64,000 bases of DNA from Carnobacterium funditum DSM 5970 (GCF_000744185.1 NZ_JQLL01000001.1:1641001-1705000); one strand, 5' to 3'; numbered from the stretch's first letter, positions 14,896-24,985 are shown. The notes: generated by a model from the sequence alone, not told the origin. A program made the numbers and translations.

Positions 14896-15840
14896 TTGAC
14901 GCTAACTGTTTTTTTAAAACTTGTTGAGATACAGACAAAAATTGCTAGTTTATTTCCTTTTTTATTAGGAGCTCTATTTTCTCGTACTTATTTCAAGTCA
15001 TTTAATATAGGAAATACATTTATATTTTTTGTGGCAATGTTGTTAGTTGATATGACTACAACAGCCATCAATAATTTGATGGATTATCAAAAAGCTAAAG
15101 ATGAAACGTACAAAAAACAAGTCAACATTATTGGGCAACAAAATATTTCCGAAAAAACAGTTACCCAGTTGATAGTTGTTATGCTAAGCGTTTCTTCACT
15201 ATTAGGTTTATGGCTAGTTTTTCAAACAACAATCTTGTTGCTTATTATGGGAGGGGCTTGCTTTATTGTCGGGATTTTCTATACATTTGGTCCAGTTCCA
15301 ATTTCGAGAATGCCATTGGGAGAAATACTTTCAGGGTTAGTTATGGGTTTCGGTATTTTTTTCATTACCGTTTACGTAAATGTGGAATCAGAGACACTGC
15401 TAAACTTGGTTTTTCAAGGGACCACATTTCTTCTAACAGGAGACTATCTCGCCATTATAACAATAGCTTTTGTTTCACTACCAACGGTCTTTTTGATTGC
15501 GAATATTATGTTAGCCAATAACATTTGTGACTTGGATCAGGACGTTAGCAACCATCGTTTTACTTTGCCTTTTTATATAGGGAAAAAATACGCCATTTTA
15601 TTGTTTGATTCATTAACGTATGCTTCTTATGTAATTATCATTTTAGCAGTGTTGTTCAAGTTGATGCATCCGATATTACTTTTACTTATGTTTACCTTTA
15701 TTCCTATCCAGAAAAATCTCCAAGAATTTAATGTGCAGCAGCTAAAAGAAAAAACTTTTTCTTTAGCTATTAAGAATATCACTATTTTTAGTGGAACAGA
15801 AACTCTATTATTAGCTGTTAGTTTAATGCTCAATAATTAG
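14896..15840 (+). CDS. dmkA: UbiA-family prenyltransferase (DmkA/MenA-like)
   Basis: A 314-residue UbiA prenyltransferase with about eight membrane segments. The first aspartate-rich motif is represented by NNLMDYQKAKDE (about residues 62-73), and the second by NNICDLDQD (about 208-216). It would join the polyprenyl chain made by DmkB to 1,4-dihydroxy-2-naphthoate, giving demethylmenaquinone. TTG 14896 follows AAGGAG by 7 nt. It lies directly after fmnB, as in electron-transfer loci with a dedicated quinone. General menA is the alternative name. Confidence 0.82.
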   Translation: MTLTVFLKLVEIQTKIASLFPFLLGALFSRTYFKSFNIGNTFIFFVAMLLVDMTTTAINNLMDYQKAKDETYKKQVNIIGQQNISEKTVTQLIVVMLSVSSLLGLWLVFQTTILLLIMGGACFIVGIFYTFGPVPISRMPLGEILSGLVMGFGIFFITVYVNVESETLLNLVFQGTTFLLTGDYLAIITIAFVSLPTVFLIANIMLANNICDLDQDVSNHRFTLPFYIGKKYAILLFDSLTYASYVIIILAVLFKLMHPILLLLMFTFIPIQKNLQEFNVQQLKEKTFSLAIKNITIFSGTETLLLAVSLMLNN

Positions 15841-15878
15841 ATGGAACAGACTTCTATTATCTAAAAAAAAAAGAATAA

Positions 15879-15907
15879 TTGACACTTTAGCAAAGTGATG
15901 TTAAATT
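15879..15907 (+). promoter_or_regulatory. Promoter of rpmG-secE
   Basis: TTGACA (15879) and TAAATT (15902) are 17 bp apart. The spacer carries CACTTT-AGC-AAAGTG, a small inverted repeat at 15883-15897 that could be an operator. Confidence 0.6.
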
Positions 15908-15950
15908 TAATTAGATTTCACTCGCTAAAATAGAAAGTACAGGTGAAAAA

Positions 15951-16103
15951 ATGACCATTAAAAAATCTGCTCTAGCGTGTTCGATATGCGGATCTAGAAA
16001 CTATTCTAAAAAGGTAAATAGTGCTGGACGTACGGAACGACTAGAAGTAAAGAAATTTTGTAAATATTGCAATCAGCATACAATACATCGCGAAACGAAA
16101 TAA
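15951..16103 (+). CDS. rpmG: 50S ribosomal protein bL33
   Basis: This 50-residue protein has two cysteine pairs (CSIC near residue 10 and CKYC near residue 37), so it is the zinc-binding C+ type of L33. ATG 15951 follows AGGTG. It sits in the standard rpmG-secE-nusG order. Confidence 0.9.
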   Translation: MTIKKSALACSICGSRNYSKKVNSAGRTERLEVKKFCKYCNQHTIHRETK

Positions 16104-16138
16104 AAACTAGTTTAATTGAACTGTTCGGAGGGAATAGC

Positions 16139-16318
16139 ATGAGTAAGATAAAAGATTTTTTCGTTGGCGTAAGCCATGAAATGAAAGCTGTCACTTGGCC
16201 GACAAGTAAAGAATTAAAAAGAAACACAATTATTGTGTTTGGAGTTTGTCTGTTATTTACGATTTTCTTTATAGTTGTTGATTTCGGAATCAATTCTGTT
16301 CTTGATTTTATTTTATAA
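16139..16318 (+). CDS. secE: Preprotein translocase subunit SecE
   Basis: A 59-residue single-span SecE. The conserved VTWPT-x-x-E motif at about residues 18-25 precedes one membrane helix (IIVFGVCLLFTIFFIVVDF). It stabilises SecY in the Sec channel. CGGAGGG precedes ATG 16139; the upstream extension of the frame overlaps rpmG and is not coding. Confidence 0.93.
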   Translation: MSKIKDFFVGVSHEMKAVTWPTSKELKRNTIIVFGVCLLFTIFFIVVDFGINSVLDFIL

Positions 16319-16353
16319 AACTATCAAAACTACTAGCGAGTTGACATGAAAGA

Positions 16354-16416
16354 TGGTATACTATCCACAAATAACCGACGCACCAAAACCTTCTTAATCT
16401 TAACGAAGGTTTTTTT
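16354..16416 (+). promoter_or_regulatory. Extended -10 element and terminator ahead of nusG
   Basis: TGGTATACT (16354-16362) is an extended -10 sequence. AAACCTTC (16386) and GAAGGTTT (16405) then form a hairpin with a T run. The hairpin either ends the rpmG-secE message or attenuates a short leader into nusG. The TTGACA at 16341 is only 10 bp from the -10 and is unlikely to be its partner. Confidence 0.5.
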
Positions 16417-16488
16417 GTATGGCATAAATCAAAAACAACTACTAACATTAAAAATAAATGGTACAAAAAATAGATAGGAGAGATTAAA

Positions 16489-17037
16489 GTGGAACAAGTT
16501 GAAATTGAAAAACACTGGTATGTCTTACACACATATTCAGGGTACGAAAATAAAGTGAAACAAAACATTGAATCACGTGCGAATAGCATGAGGATGGAAG
16601 ATTATATTTTCCGTGTTGTCATACCTGAAGAAGAAGAAACAGAAAAGAAAAATGGTAAAGATAAAGTAACAATGAAAAAAACTTTCCCTGGTTATGTATT
16701 AGTGGAAATGATTATGTCGGATGATTCTTGGTATGTTGTCCGTAATACGCCAGGAGTAACAGGCTTTGTCGGTTCTCATGGCGCTGGAAGTAAGCCTGCC
16801 CCACTATTAAAAGAAGAGATTGAAGTTATCTTACGTCGTTTAGGTATCAGCTCTCGCCATAAAGAAGTTGAATTCGAAATAGGCGAATCGGTTACAATTA
16901 TTGAAGGTGCTTTTAGTGGGATGATTGGTAAAATCACTGAAATTGAACAAGAAAAAGCTAAATTAAAAGTAAATGTAGAGATGTTTGGTCGCGAGACAAG
17001 TACAGAACTTGATTTCGAGCAAGCGGATAAACTTTAA
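16489..17037 (+). CDS. nusG: Transcription termination/antitermination factor NusG
   Basis: A 182-residue NusG. The N-terminal NGN domain opens with WYVLHTYSGYE and contains the FPGYVLVEM strand. The C-terminal KOW domain (about residues 125-180) has GAFSGMIGKI. It binds RNA polymerase and couples pausing, termination and translation. The start is GTG 16489 behind AGGAGAG. Confidence 0.95.
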   Translation: MEQVEIEKHWYVLHTYSGYENKVKQNIESRANSMRMEDYIFRVVIPEEEETEKKNGKDKVTMKKTFPGYVLVEMIMSDDSWYVVRNTPGVTGFVGSHGAGSKPAPLLKEEIEVILRRLGISSRHKEVEFEIGESVTIIEGAFSGMIGKITEIEQEKAKLKVNVEMFGRETSTELDFEQADKL

Positions 17038-17049
17038 GACTACTTGAAG

Positions 17050-17115
17050 CCTTTTGTGAAAGATGATAAAACCATGATGGATTGGTTTTCTTCTAATTTT
17101 ACAAAAGGTTTTTTT
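17050..17115 (+). terminator. Terminator after nusG
   Basis: CCTTTTGT (17050) pairs with ACAAAAGG (17101), followed by TTTTTTT. An inner AAAACCA/TGGTTTT-like stem extends the structure. Confidence 0.8.
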
Positions 17116-17279
17116 ATTTAATTAGCTGATAATACTTGTAACTTCATTCATGAGAAGGTTAACAAGGTGCTGATTGGAATTGAAAAAGTGAATAGATATC
17201 TTCTTTTTTCTCTTTAAGATCTTTGTATAGAAGAAGATAAACTAAAGGATAAAAAGATGACGTAGAAGTGGAGGTCTTT

Positions 17280-17729
17280 ATGAAAGCACTAATTTTATGG
17301 CTAGCTAGCTTGGTTAATGAAATACATGATCAAATAGCTTTACGATTTGGTATCCAGATGACAGATAAAGAGTTGCATTTTTGGGTAATTGGGTTGATTG
17401 GTATTGTGTTCTTTCTATTAGCTTATATAGTGTTTAAATGGATTGATCAGTTTAAATTTAAAACAACGATAGTGGCATTTATTTACACATTCACTCTGAT
17501 GGTTGTTTTAGTTTTTGCGATTGAAATTCAACAAGCCATCACTAACCGTGGGAATATGGAGTTTGCTGACGCGGCGATGGGGTTGTGGGGATTCATCGTT
17601 TTCTTTTTTATCTATAGTATAGTAGCTGGCATTATCCATGGGGTAGTTCAGTTAGTAAAAAGATTGAAAAATAAAAGGAGTAAACCCCGCCTGGAAGAAC
17701 CCTCACAGAGATTCCGTTCTAAAAAATAA
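17280..17729 (+). CDS. Membrane protein, weakly VanZ-like
   Basis: A 149-residue protein with three or four hydrophobic segments (about residues 33-55, 65-88 and 103-128) and a basic cytoplasmic tail. The stretch EIQQ followed by a Gly/Asn loop and D-A-A-M-G-L-W-G between helices resembles the conserved E-x-x-Q...D...N-x-x-G signature of VanZ-like proteins, but the match is loose. ATG 17280 follows GGAGGT; an in-frame GTG 12 nt earlier overlaps it. It is a single gene inserted between nusG and rplK. Confidence 0.6.
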   Translation: MKALILWLASLVNEIHDQIALRFGIQMTDKELHFWVIGLIGIVFFLLAYIVFKWIDQFKFKTTIVAFIYTFTLMVVLVFAIEIQQAITNRGNMEFADAAMGLWGFIVFFFIYSIVAGIIHGVVQLVKRLKNKRSKPRLEEPSQRFRSKK

Positions 17730-17747
17730 AATACTTTAAATTAATAC

Positions 17748-17842
17748 TTGTTGTATAGCATTAAAAATGCTATAGTCAACTAGTACGTTTTTACGTATGA
17801 AGATATGTGGGAGGGGAAATCTTAGCCCCATTAACCACATCG
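17748..17842 (+). promoter_or_regulatory. rplK promoter and L1-binding leader
   Basis: TTGTTG (17748) and an extended -10 TGCTATAGT (17768-17776, 17-bp spacing) form the promoter. The leader then carries GTGGGAGG at 17807-17814, with ATGTGG and CCACAT able to close a stem around GGGG/CCCC. GUGGGAGG is the loop recognised by ribosomal protein L1 in 23S rRNA, so this is probably the L1 autoregulation site for rplK-rplA. Confidence 0.65.
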
Positions 17843-17868
17843 CGGACTCATTCAAGGAGGTATGTCTC

Positions 17869-18294
17869 GTGGCCAAAAAAGTTGTCAAATTAGTTAAATT
17901 GCAGATTCCTGCAGGAAAAGCAAGTCCAGCTCCCCCAGTAGGTCCAGCTTTAGGTCAAGCGCAAGTGAACATCATGGGATTCTGTAAAGAATTCAATGCA
18001 CGTACGCAAGATTTAGGTGGATTACTGACACCAGTTGTTATTTCTGTATATGAAGATCGTTCATTTACTTTTATTACAAAAACACCGCCTGCGGCTGTTT
18101 TGCTTAAAAAAGCTGCTGGTATTGATAAAGCATCCGGTGAACCAAACAAGAAAAAAGTTGCAGCTGTTACAAGTGCACAAGTAAAAGAAATTGCTGAAAC
18201 AAAAATGCCTGACCTAAATGCTGCAACGATTGAAGCTGCTATGCAAATGGTAGAAGGTACTGCACGAAGCATGGGAATTACTGTCGAAGGTTAA
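17869..18294 (+). CDS. rplK: 50S ribosomal protein uL11
   Basis: A 141-residue L11 with the conserved [20 protein letters not shown] opening and a C-terminal rRNA-binding domain. It forms the base of the L12 stalk and the GTPase-associated centre. GTG 17869 follows AAGGAGGT; a longer frame covers the leader hairpin and is rejected. Confidence 0.95.
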   Translation: MAKKVVKLVKLQIPAGKASPAPPVGPALGQAQVNIMGFCKEFNARTQDLGGLLTPVVISVYEDRSFTFITKTPPAAVLLKKAAGIDKASGEPNKKKVAAVTSAQVKEIAETKMPDLNAATIEAAMQMVEGTARSMGITVEG

Positions 18295-18340
18295 TCCCGA
18301 AACTCGCTTCTCAGTGTCTCTCGTCTACAATAAGATGAGG

Positions 18341-18370
18341 ATCAAGTGGGAGGTAAAACCGTTATAACCA
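18341..18370 (+). promoter_or_regulatory. Second L1-binding-site mimic, between rplK and rplA
   Basis: AGGATCAAGTGGGAGGT (18338-18354) closely resembles the L1-binding segment of 23S rRNA (AGGATAGGTGGGAGGC). A GTGG/CCAC stem can close around it. It would let L1 repress its own cistron. Confidence 0.6.
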
Positions 18371-18391
18371 CAATCAAGGAGGAAATAAAAC

Positions 18392-19084
18392 ATGGCTAAA
18401 AAAGGTAAACAATATTTAGCAGCTTTAGAAAAAGTAGACGCTGATAAGCTTTATACTGTAGAAGAAGCTGTAGCTTTGATAAAAGAAACTAGTTTTGCTA
18501 AATTTGATGAAACGATTGAAGTAGCATATAGACTTGGTGTAGACCCTAAGAAAGCTGACCAACAAATTCGTGGGGCAGTTGTTCTTCCAAACGGAACAGG
18601 TAAAACACAAAAAGTTTTAGTTTTTGCTAAAGGCGACAAAGCAAAAGAAGCAGAAGCAGCTGGAGCAGACTACGTCGGCGAAGCTGAATTAGTACAAAAA
18701 ATCAATGGTGGATGGTTTGATTTTGACGTTGTTGTAGCAACACCAGACATGATGGCTGAAGTTGGCCGTTTAGGACGCGTTTTAGGACCCAAAGGTTTAA
18801 TGCCTAACCCTAAAACAGGGACTGTTACTATGGATGTTACGAAAGCAATCAATGAAATTAAAGCTGGTAAAGTTACTTACCGTGTAGACAAAGCAGGAAA
18901 CGTTCATGCTCCTATCGGAAAAGTATCATTTGATACAGCTAAATTAATTGAAAACTTTGGAACAATCAACGACACAATGCTTAAAGTAAAACCTTCAACT
19001 GCTAAAGGTCAATATATCAAAAATATATCAATCACTAGCACATTTGGACCTGGCGTTAAAGTTGACGCTAATACATTTGCATAA
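18392..19084 (+). CDS. rplA: 50S ribosomal protein uL1
   Basis: A 230-residue L1 with the central [17 protein letters not shown] motif at about residues 125-141 and C-terminal [13 protein letters not shown]. It forms the mobile L1 stalk and acts as a translational repressor of its operon; L1-site mimics lie before this gene and before rplK. AAGGAGG precedes ATG 18392. Confidence 0.95.
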   Translation: MAKKGKQYLAALEKVDADKLYTVEEAVALIKETSFAKFDETIEVAYRLGVDPKKADQQIRGAVVLPNGTGKTQKVLVFAKGDKAKEAEAAGADYVGEAELVQKINGGWFDFDVVVATPDMMAEVGRLGRVLGPKGLMPNPKTGTVTMDVTKAINEIKAGKVTYRVDKAGNVHAPIGKVSFDTAKLIENFGTINDTMLKVKPSTAKGQYIKNISITSTFGPGVKVDANTFA

Positions 19085-19099
19085 AAAATAATAAATGTC

Positions 19100-19260
19100 T
19101 TGACCTAGACGATTTGTCTTGTTAAAATCGTCTAAGTTAAGTACTATTACCGAAGACAGTAGGTGGCCTTGTGCCTTAATTTCCTGCCGAGGATGATATG
19201 TGAAAGCATACAACACTCCCTCTATGTCTACGGTGACATGGAGTTTTTGCGTTATAGAGA
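19100..19260 (+). ncRNA. L10 leader with attenuator, and its promoter
   Basis: TTGACC (19100) and TAAAAT (19123) form a promoter with 17-bp spacing. The transcript then shows the L10-leader signature: ACCGAAGACAGTAGGTGG, followed by TTAATTTCCTGCCGAGG. It ends in a terminator-like hairpin (CTCCCTCTATGTC against GTGACATGGAG, then TTTTT). Binding of the L10-L12 complex would favour termination ahead of rplJ-rplL. Confidence 0.88.
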
Positions 19261-19317
19261 CTTTTTAAGTTGAATATACGAAAAGATTCCATCAATCGAT
19301 CGGGAGGTGAAAAATTA

Positions 19318-19821
19318 ATGAGTCAAGCAGCAATCACAGAAAAACAATTGCTAGTTGAAACAGCGAAAACACAATTCCAAAACGCAGCGTCAGTTGTAGT
19401 AATGGATTACCGTGGTTTAACTGTTCAAGAAGCGACTGAATTACGTAAACAATTACGTGATGCAGGTATTGTGATGCAAGTAATCAAGAATTCTGTTTTG
19501 AGCCGTGCAGCAGAAGCAGCAGGTTTAGAAGGAATGAATGATGTTTTCAAGGGACCTACAGCTATTGCTTTTAGTAATGAAGATATAATTGCACCTGCAA
19601 AAATTATTGCAAATTTTGCTAAAGAAGCACCAGCTTTAGAAATTAAAGGTGGCGTAATCGAAGGTAAAGTATCATCAGTAGAAGAAATGAACTCTCTTGC
19701 AACATTACCGAATCGCGATGGTTTACTATCAATGTTACTATCTGTACTTCAAGCTCCAATTCGCAATACTGCTCTTATTATCAAAGCAGTTGCAGAATCA
19801 AAAGAAGAAGAAGTAGCTTAA
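19318..19821 (+). CDS. rplJ: 50S ribosomal protein uL10
   Basis: A 167-residue L10 with the [10 protein letters not shown] motif near residue 30 and the GPTAIAFS segment near 85; the C-terminal helix binds L12 dimers. ATG 19318 follows GGGAGGTG; an upstream in-frame TTG lies in the leader and is not used. Confidence 0.95.
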   Translation: MSQAAITEKQLLVETAKTQFQNAASVVVMDYRGLTVQEATELRKQLRDAGIVMQVIKNSVLSRAAEAAGLEGMNDVFKGPTAIAFSNEDIIAPAKIIANFAKEAPALEIKGGVIEGKVSSVEEMNSLATLPNRDGLLSMLLSVLQAPIRNTALIIKAVAESKEEEVA

Positions 19822-19895
19822 TAAAAAAATCGCTCTTCTAGCAATTTGAAAAGATAACCAACAAAAAAAATTAACCAATATGGAGGAATATAACA

Positions 19896-20261
19896 ATGTC
19901 ATTAAACATTGAACAAATCATTGCTGATTTGAAAGAATCAACAGTATTAGAATTAAACGACTTAGTAAAAGCTATTGAAGAAGAATTTGGCGTAACTGCA
20001 GCAGCTCCTGTAGCTGCTGCTGGTGGAGCAGAATCTGCTGCTGCTGAACAAACAGAATTCACAGTTGAATTAACAGCTGTTGGAGACGCAAAAATTAAAG
20101 TAATCAAAGCAGTTCGCGAAGCAACTGGTTTAGGTTTGAAAGAAGCTAAATCTTTAGTTGACGGAGCACCTGCAGCAATTAAAGAAGATATTTCTAAAGA
20201 AGACGCTGAAGCAATGAAAGAAGCTCTTGAAGCTGCTGGCGCAACTGTAACAGTTAAATAA
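19896..20261 (+). CDS. rplL: 50S ribosomal protein bL12 (L7/L12)
   Basis: A 121-residue L12 with an N-terminal dimerisation helix pair, a flexible Ala-rich hinge (about residues 35-50) and the C-terminal domain [20 protein letters not shown] that recruits translation factors. TGGAGG precedes ATG 19896. Confidence 0.96.
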   Translation: MSLNIEQIIADLKESTVLELNDLVKAIEEEFGVTAAAPVAAAGGAESAAAEQTEFTVELTAVGDAKIKVIKAVREATGLGLKEAKSLVDGAPAAIKEDISKEDAEAMKEALEAAGATVTVK

Positions 20262-20289
20262 TTCAACAATTTATGTTGGAAACTTTCGA

Positions 20290-20317
20290 GACACGCAGTT
20301 TGCTGCGTGTCTTTTTT
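20290..20317 (+). terminator. Terminator after rplL
   Basis: GACACGCAG (20290) and CTGCGTGTC (20303) form a perfect 9-bp stem with a 4-base loop, followed by TTTTTT. Confidence 0.9.
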
Positions 20318-20350
20318 AATCATAAAGGTAAAATGAGGGGGTTTTTTAAA

Positions 20351-20956
20351 ATGGCAGATCATTATTTTACAAATAAGCCGCATACTGAAAGCGAGCAGTC
20401 AGCTTGGACCTATACATTGCGAGGGTTTACATTTAAATTTGTAACAGATTTAGGCGTCTTTTCTAAAAAAACAGTTGATTTTGGTTCGCGTTTATTAATT
20501 GAAACGATTGATTTTGATAAAATGGTAGAAGGGGATATTCTGGATGTAGGTTGTGGATACGGACCGATTGGACTCTCGTTAGCTAAAGCAGCTAATGAAC
20601 GAATGGTCGAAATGGTTGATGTCAACGAACGAGCTCTAGGATTAGCCAAACAAAATGCATCTAATAATCGAATTAGTAATGCAAAGATTCATCCTTCTAA
20701 TATTTATCAACAGGTAGAAGGCGAATCTTATGCAGCAATCGTCAGCAATCCTCCTATTCGTGCAGGGAAAAAAGTCGTACATGAGATATTAACGGGTTCT
20801 TTTGCTCGGTTAAAAGCACAAGGAACGTTGACTATTGTTATACAGAAAAAGCAAGGGGCACCTAGTGCAAAAGAAAAAATGAAAGAAACATTTGGTAATG
20901 TAGAGGTATTAACAAAAGATAAAGGGTATTGGATTATCCAAAGCACAAAGAATTAA
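20351..20956 (+). CDS. Class I SAM methyltransferase, RsmC-like (16S rRNA G1207)
   Basis: A 201-residue methyltransferase. The SAM site DVGCGYGPIGLSLA lies at about residues 65-78, and the catalytic-type NPPIRAGK motif at about 135-142, as in Gram-positive RsmC-like proteins. This family methylates guanine N2 in 16S rRNA; the exact base is not shown by sequence. ATG 20351 follows AGGGGG. The gene stands between rplL and rpoB, as in many Firmicutes. Confidence 0.82.
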   Translation: MADHYFTNKPHTESEQSAWTYTLRGFTFKFVTDLGVFSKKTVDFGSRLLIETIDFDKMVEGDILDVGCGYGPIGLSLAKAANERMVEMVDVNERALGLAKQNASNNRISNAKIHPSNIYQQVEGESYAAIVSNPPIRAGKKVVHEILTGSFARLKAQGTLTIVIQKKQGAPSAKEKMKETFGNVEVLTKDKGYWIIQSTKN

Positions 20957-20988
20957 AAAATAGAAAACAAGGCAATTTAAATTTCGTC

Positions 20989-21276
20989 TTGACTGTTTGA
21001 ATTATATGATGTAAAATAACCTAATGCAATCAGTGTGTAGATTAGAATAAGAGTGTTCTGAAATATTGTCCAGGACAAGCTTTTAACGAAAACAAAAGAA
21101 AATGTGATTTTTATTTTAAAGTTCACGACTCTTTTGGTTTTTTTTTGTCAAAAAATAGGTTAATTTATGCGATGTTACACAATTTTAACGTTTGACATTA
21201 AAATGTAATATAAGCGGATTTACTGCTTTTGATTTTCTACAAAGCACATTCAAAACAATTTTAAGGGGTGAATAGG
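20989..21276 (+). promoter_or_regulatory. rpoB promoter and long leader
   Basis: TTGACT (20989) and TAAAAT (21012) have 17-bp spacing. The leader of about 260 nt contains CACGACTCTTTTGG followed by nine T at about 21125-21148, which can pair imperfectly with AAGAGTG near 21045. This looks like a terminator or attenuator ahead of rpoB. A TTGACA at 21192 lacks a well-placed -10. Confidence 0.55.
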
Positions 21277-24200
21277 TTGGCAGGCCACTTAGTAAATTAC
21301 GGAAAACACCGTACACGTAAAAGTTTTGCGCGAATCAGCGAAGTTTTAGAACTTCCAAATTTGATTGAAATTCAAACCAATTCCTACCAATGGTTCTTAG
21401 ATGAAGGCTTACGCGAGATGTTTAAAGACATTTCTCCAATAGAAGACTTCGCAGGAAACCTTTCATTAGAGTTCTTGGACTATCAATTACAAGAGTCAAA
21501 ATATACAGTTGAAGAAGCTCGTTCTCATGATGCTAATTACTCAGCGCCTATTTATGTAAAATTACGTCTAATTAACAAAGTAACAGGAGAAGTTAAAGAT
21601 CAAGAAGTCTTCTTCGGCGACTTCCCATTGATGACAGATATGGGTACTTTTGTTATCAACGGAGCTGAACGAGTCATTGTTTCTCAATTAGTTCGTTCAC
21701 CAGGTGTTTACTTTAATAGTAAATTAGATAAAAATGGTAAAGAAAATTTTGGAACGACCTTGATTCCAAACCGTGGAGCATGGTTAGAGTATGAAACAGA
21801 TGCAAAAGATATTTCTTATGTCCGCATCGACCGTACTCGTAAAATTCCTTTATCTGTTTTAGTTCGTGCATTAGGCTTTGGTTCAGATGACCAAATTCTT
21901 GAAATCTTTGGTGCTAACGAAAGTCTTCGTTTAACAATAGAAAAAGATTTGCACAAAAATGCAAGTGACTCACGTACGGAAGAAGCCTTAAAAGACGTGT
22001 ATGAGCGTCTACGTCCAGGTGAACCAAAAACAGCAGATAGCTCAAGAAGTTTATTAACTGCTCGTTTCTTTGATCCAAAACGTTATGACTTAGCTAATGT
22101 AGGTCGTTACAAAGTAAATAAAAAGTTAAATTTAAAAACGCGTCTATTCAATTTGACATTAGCTGAAACGCTAATTGATCCTGAAACGGGTGAAATATTA
22201 ATCGAGCAAGGAACGCTTTTAGATCGTGATCATATGGATATTTTAGATCCTTATCTTGATGCGGGTTTAAACAGTGTAACTTACTATCCATCAGAAGACG
22301 CTGTAGTAAAAGATCCGATTTTATTACAAGTTGTAAAAGTAGTTTCTCCAAAAGATCCTGAGCGCGTGGTTAATGTCATTGGGAACAGTGTAATTTCAAC
22401 AGAGATAAAAAATGCTACACCTGCTGATATTATTGCTTCAATGAACTACTTCTTCAATTTACAAGAAGGAATCGGCCACGTAGATGATATTGACCATTTA
22501 GGTAATCGTCGTATTCGTTCAGTTGGTGAATTATTACAAAACCAATACCGTATTGGTTTGTCTCGTATGGAGCGTGTGGTTCGCGAGAGAATGTCTATTC
22601 AAGATATGGCAACTGTCACACCACAACAATTAATTAATATTCGTCCAGTAGTGGCAGCAATTAAAGAGTTCTTCGGTTCTTCTCAGTTGTCACAATTTAT
22701 GGATCAAACTAATCCATTAGGCGAGTTAACACACAAACGTCGTTTATCAGCCCTAGGACCCGGTGGTTTAACTAGAGACCGTGCCGGTTATGAAGTTCGA
22801 GACGTACATTACTCGCATTATGGCCGTATGTGTCCGATTGAAACTCCAGAAGGACCAAACATCGGTTTGATTAACAGTTTATCAAGTTACGCTAAAATAA
22901 ATAAATTTGGTTTTATTGAAACACCTTACCGTCGTGTAGATCGCGAAACTGGTAAAGTAACAAATAAGATTGATTATTTAACAGCGGATGAAGAGGATGC
23001 TTATGTAGTAGCCCAAGCAAATGCAAAATTAAATGAAGATGGCACATTTGCGAATGAAATTGTTCTTGCCCGTTATGTTGAAGAAAATTTGGAAGTTCCT
23101 ATTAGCCGAGTGGACTATATGGATGTATCACCTAAGCAAGTAGTAGCAGTCGCAACAGCTTGTATTCCTTTCTTGGAAAATGATGATAGTAACCGTGCTT
23201 TAATGGGCGCTAACATGCAACGTCAAGCTGTTCCGCTGGTTAATCCGCAAGCTCCTTTAGTCGGAACAGGTATGGAATACGTAGCTGCAAAAGATTCAGG
23301 TGCTGCAATTATCTGTCAAAATGACGGAATTGTTGAATACGTAGACGCTAAAGAAATTCGCATTCGCCAAAGCAATGGTGCCTTAGACAAATACGCTGTT
23401 ACAAAATTCCGTCGTTCAAATGCCGGAACTTGTTACAACCAACGTCCAATTGTTGCTAAAGGAGATCGTGCAGATAAAGGCGAAATATTGGCAGATGGTT
23501 CTTCAATGGAGAATGGAGAAATGGCATTAGGCCAAAATCCACTAGTAGCCTTCATGACATGGGAAGGTTACAACTATGAAGATGCTATCATCATGAGTGA
23601 ACGTTTGGTTAAAGATGATGTCTACACTTCTATCCATATTGAAGAATATGAATCAGAAGCTCGTGACACAAAACTTGGGCCTGAAGAAATTACTCGTGAA
23701 CTTCCAAACGTTGGAGAAGATGCATTAAAAGATTTAGATGAAATGGGTATCATTCGTATTGGTGCTGAAGTGCGCGATGGCGATTTATTAGTTGGTAAAG
23801 TAACACCTAAGGGCGTAACTGAACTATCTGCTGAAGAACGCCTATTGCATGCTATTTTTGGAGAAAAAGCTCGTGAAGTACGGGATACTTCTTTACGTGT
23901 ACCACACGGTGGTGGAGGAACAGTTCATGATGTGAAGATATTTACACGTGAAGCTGGCGATGAATTATCTCCAGGTGTAAACATGCTTGCACGAGTATAC
24001 ATTGTTCAAAAACGTAAAATTAATGAAGGGGATAAAATGGCTGGCCGTCATGGTAACAAAGGGGTTGTCTCTTTAATCATGCCAGAAGAAGATATGCCAT
24101 TTATGCCTGATGGAACACCAGTAGATATCATGCTGAACCCATTAGGAGTTCCTTCACGGATGAATATTGGACAAGTATTAGAGTTGCATATAGGAATGGC

Positions 24201-24840
24201 GGCTCGTCAATTGGGTATTCATATTGCTACTCCAGTATTCGATGGAGCAAACGATACAGATGTCTGGGAAACGGTTAAAGAAGCAGGGATGGCCTCAGAT
24301 GCTAAAACTGTTTTATATGATGGAAGAACAGGACAACCATTTGATAACCGTATTTCTGTTGGTGTTATGTACATGATTAAGTTAGCCCACATGGTTGATG
24401 ATAAATTACATGCTCGTTCAACAGGACCTTATTCATTAGTTACACAACAACCATTGGGTGGTAAAGCTCAATTTGGTGGACAACGTTTTGGTGAGATGGA
24501 AGTTTGGGCACTTGAGGCGTATGGGGCAGCTTATACATTACAAGAAATTCTTACGTACAAATCAGATGATGTTGTTGGACGTGTGAAAACGTATGAAGCT
24601 ATTGTTAAAGGGGAACCTATTCCAAAACCAGGAGTTCCTGAATCATTCCGTGTACTAGTTAAAGAATTACAAGCTTTAGGGTTAGATATGAAAGTATTGA
24701 ACGCTGATGACGAGGAAATTGAACTACGTGACATGGATGATGACGATGACATCGTAAATATTGATGCATTAAGCAAATACGCTGAAGAACAAGAAAAAGT
24801 TCGCGCAGAAGCAGCCGAACAAGAACGATTAAAAGACTAA
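21277..24840 (+). CDS. rpoB: RNA polymerase beta subunit
   Basis: A 1,187-residue RpoB. Landmarks include the rifampicin cluster ([32 protein letters not shown], split around residues 465-495) and the catalytic-region [12 protein letters not shown]. The C-terminal clamp segment is [24 protein letters not shown] 21277 (encoding the L-A-G-H start) follows AAGGGGTG by 6 nt and matches the family's MAGH start; an upstream GTG overlaps the binding site. It ends in an acidic tail. Confidence 0.96.
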   Translation: MAGHLVNYGKHRTRKSFARISEVLELPNLIEIQTNSYQWFLDEGLREMFKDISPIEDFAGNLSLEFLDYQLQESKYTVEEARSHDANYSAPIYVKLRLINKVTGEVKDQEVFFGDFPLMTDMGTFVINGAERVIVSQLVRSPGVYFNSKLDKNGKENFGTTLIPNRGAWLEYETDAKDISYVRIDRTRKIPLSVLVRALGFGSDDQILEIFGANESLRLTIEKDLHKNASDSRTEEALKDVYERLRPGEPKTADSSRSLLTARFFDPKRYDLANVGRYKVNKKLNLKTRLFNLTLAETLIDPETGEILIEQGTLLDRDHMDILDPYLDAGLNSVTYYPSEDAVVKDPILLQVVKVVSPKDPERVVNVIGNSVISTEIKNATPADIIASMNYFFNLQEGIGHVDDIDHLGNRRIRSVGELLQNQYRIGLSRMERVVRERMSIQDMATVTPQQLINIRPVVAAIKEFFGSSQLSQFMDQTNPLGELTHKRRLSALGPGGLTRDRAGYEVRDVHYSHYGRMCPIETPEGPNIGLINSLSSYAKINKFGFIETPYRRVDRETGKVTNKIDYLTADEEDAYVVAQANAKLNEDGTFANEIVLARYVEENLEVPISRVDYMDVSPKQVVAVATACIPFLENDDSNRALMGANMQRQAVPLVNPQAPLVGTGMEYVAAKDSGAAIICQNDGIVEYVDAKEIRIRQSNGALDKYAVTKFRRSNAGTCYNQRPIVAKGDRADKGEILADGSSMENGEMALGQNPLVAFMTWEGYNYEDAIIMSERLVKDDVYTSIHIEEYESEARDTKLGPEEITRELPNVGEDALKDLDEMGIIRIGAEVRDGDLLVGKVTPKGVTELSAEERLLHAIFGEKAREVRDTSLRVPHGGGGTVHDVKIFTREAGDELSPGVNMLARVYIVQKRKINEGDKMAGRHGNKGVVSLIMPEEDMPFMPDGTPVDIMLNPLGVPSRMNIGQVLELHIGMAARQLGIHIATPVFDGANDTDVWETVKEAGMASDAKTVLYDGRTGQPFDNRISVGVMYMIKLAHMVDDKLHARSTGPYSLVTQQPLGGKAQFGGQRFGEMEVWALEAYGAAYTLQEILTYKSDDVVGRVKTYEAIVKGEPIPKPGVPESFRVLVKELQALGLDMKVLNADDEEIELRDMDDDDDIVNIDALSKYAEEQEKVRAEAAEQERLKD

Positions 24841-24848
24841 GAGGCTGA

Positions 24849-24985
24849 GAACAACGGTTGCTTCGAAAAGAAAATAGGAAAAGTTGAAGACATCTATGAT
24901 TTCAAACACTTTTATCATTTTCTCGAGAAGCAGTTGTTCGAAGCTCAATTAAGAAAAGAGAAAACGAGTCCTTAATTAGGGCTCG
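24849..24985 (+). promoter_or_regulatory. Long hairpin and terminator-like stem between rpoB and rpoC
   Basis: Nested arms GAACAAC/GTTGTTC, GCTTC/GAAGC, AGAAAA/TTTTCT and AAAAG-TTGAA/TTCAA-CTTTT fold 24849-24939 into one long imperfect hairpin. A second 7-bp stem with a TTAATTA loop (24965-24985) is followed by GTTTCT. The 223-nt spacer is unusually large for rpoB-rpoC and may be an RNase III-type processing or attenuation site. Confidence 0.6.

Noticed and set aside
16341-16362. TTGACA and TATACT as a classical promoter for nusG
   Set aside because: The spacing is only 10 bp. The -10 was kept only as an extended -10 candidate.
21192-21214. TTGACA and TATAAG as a second rpoB promoter
   Set aside because: The spacing is 11 bp, too short for sigma-A.
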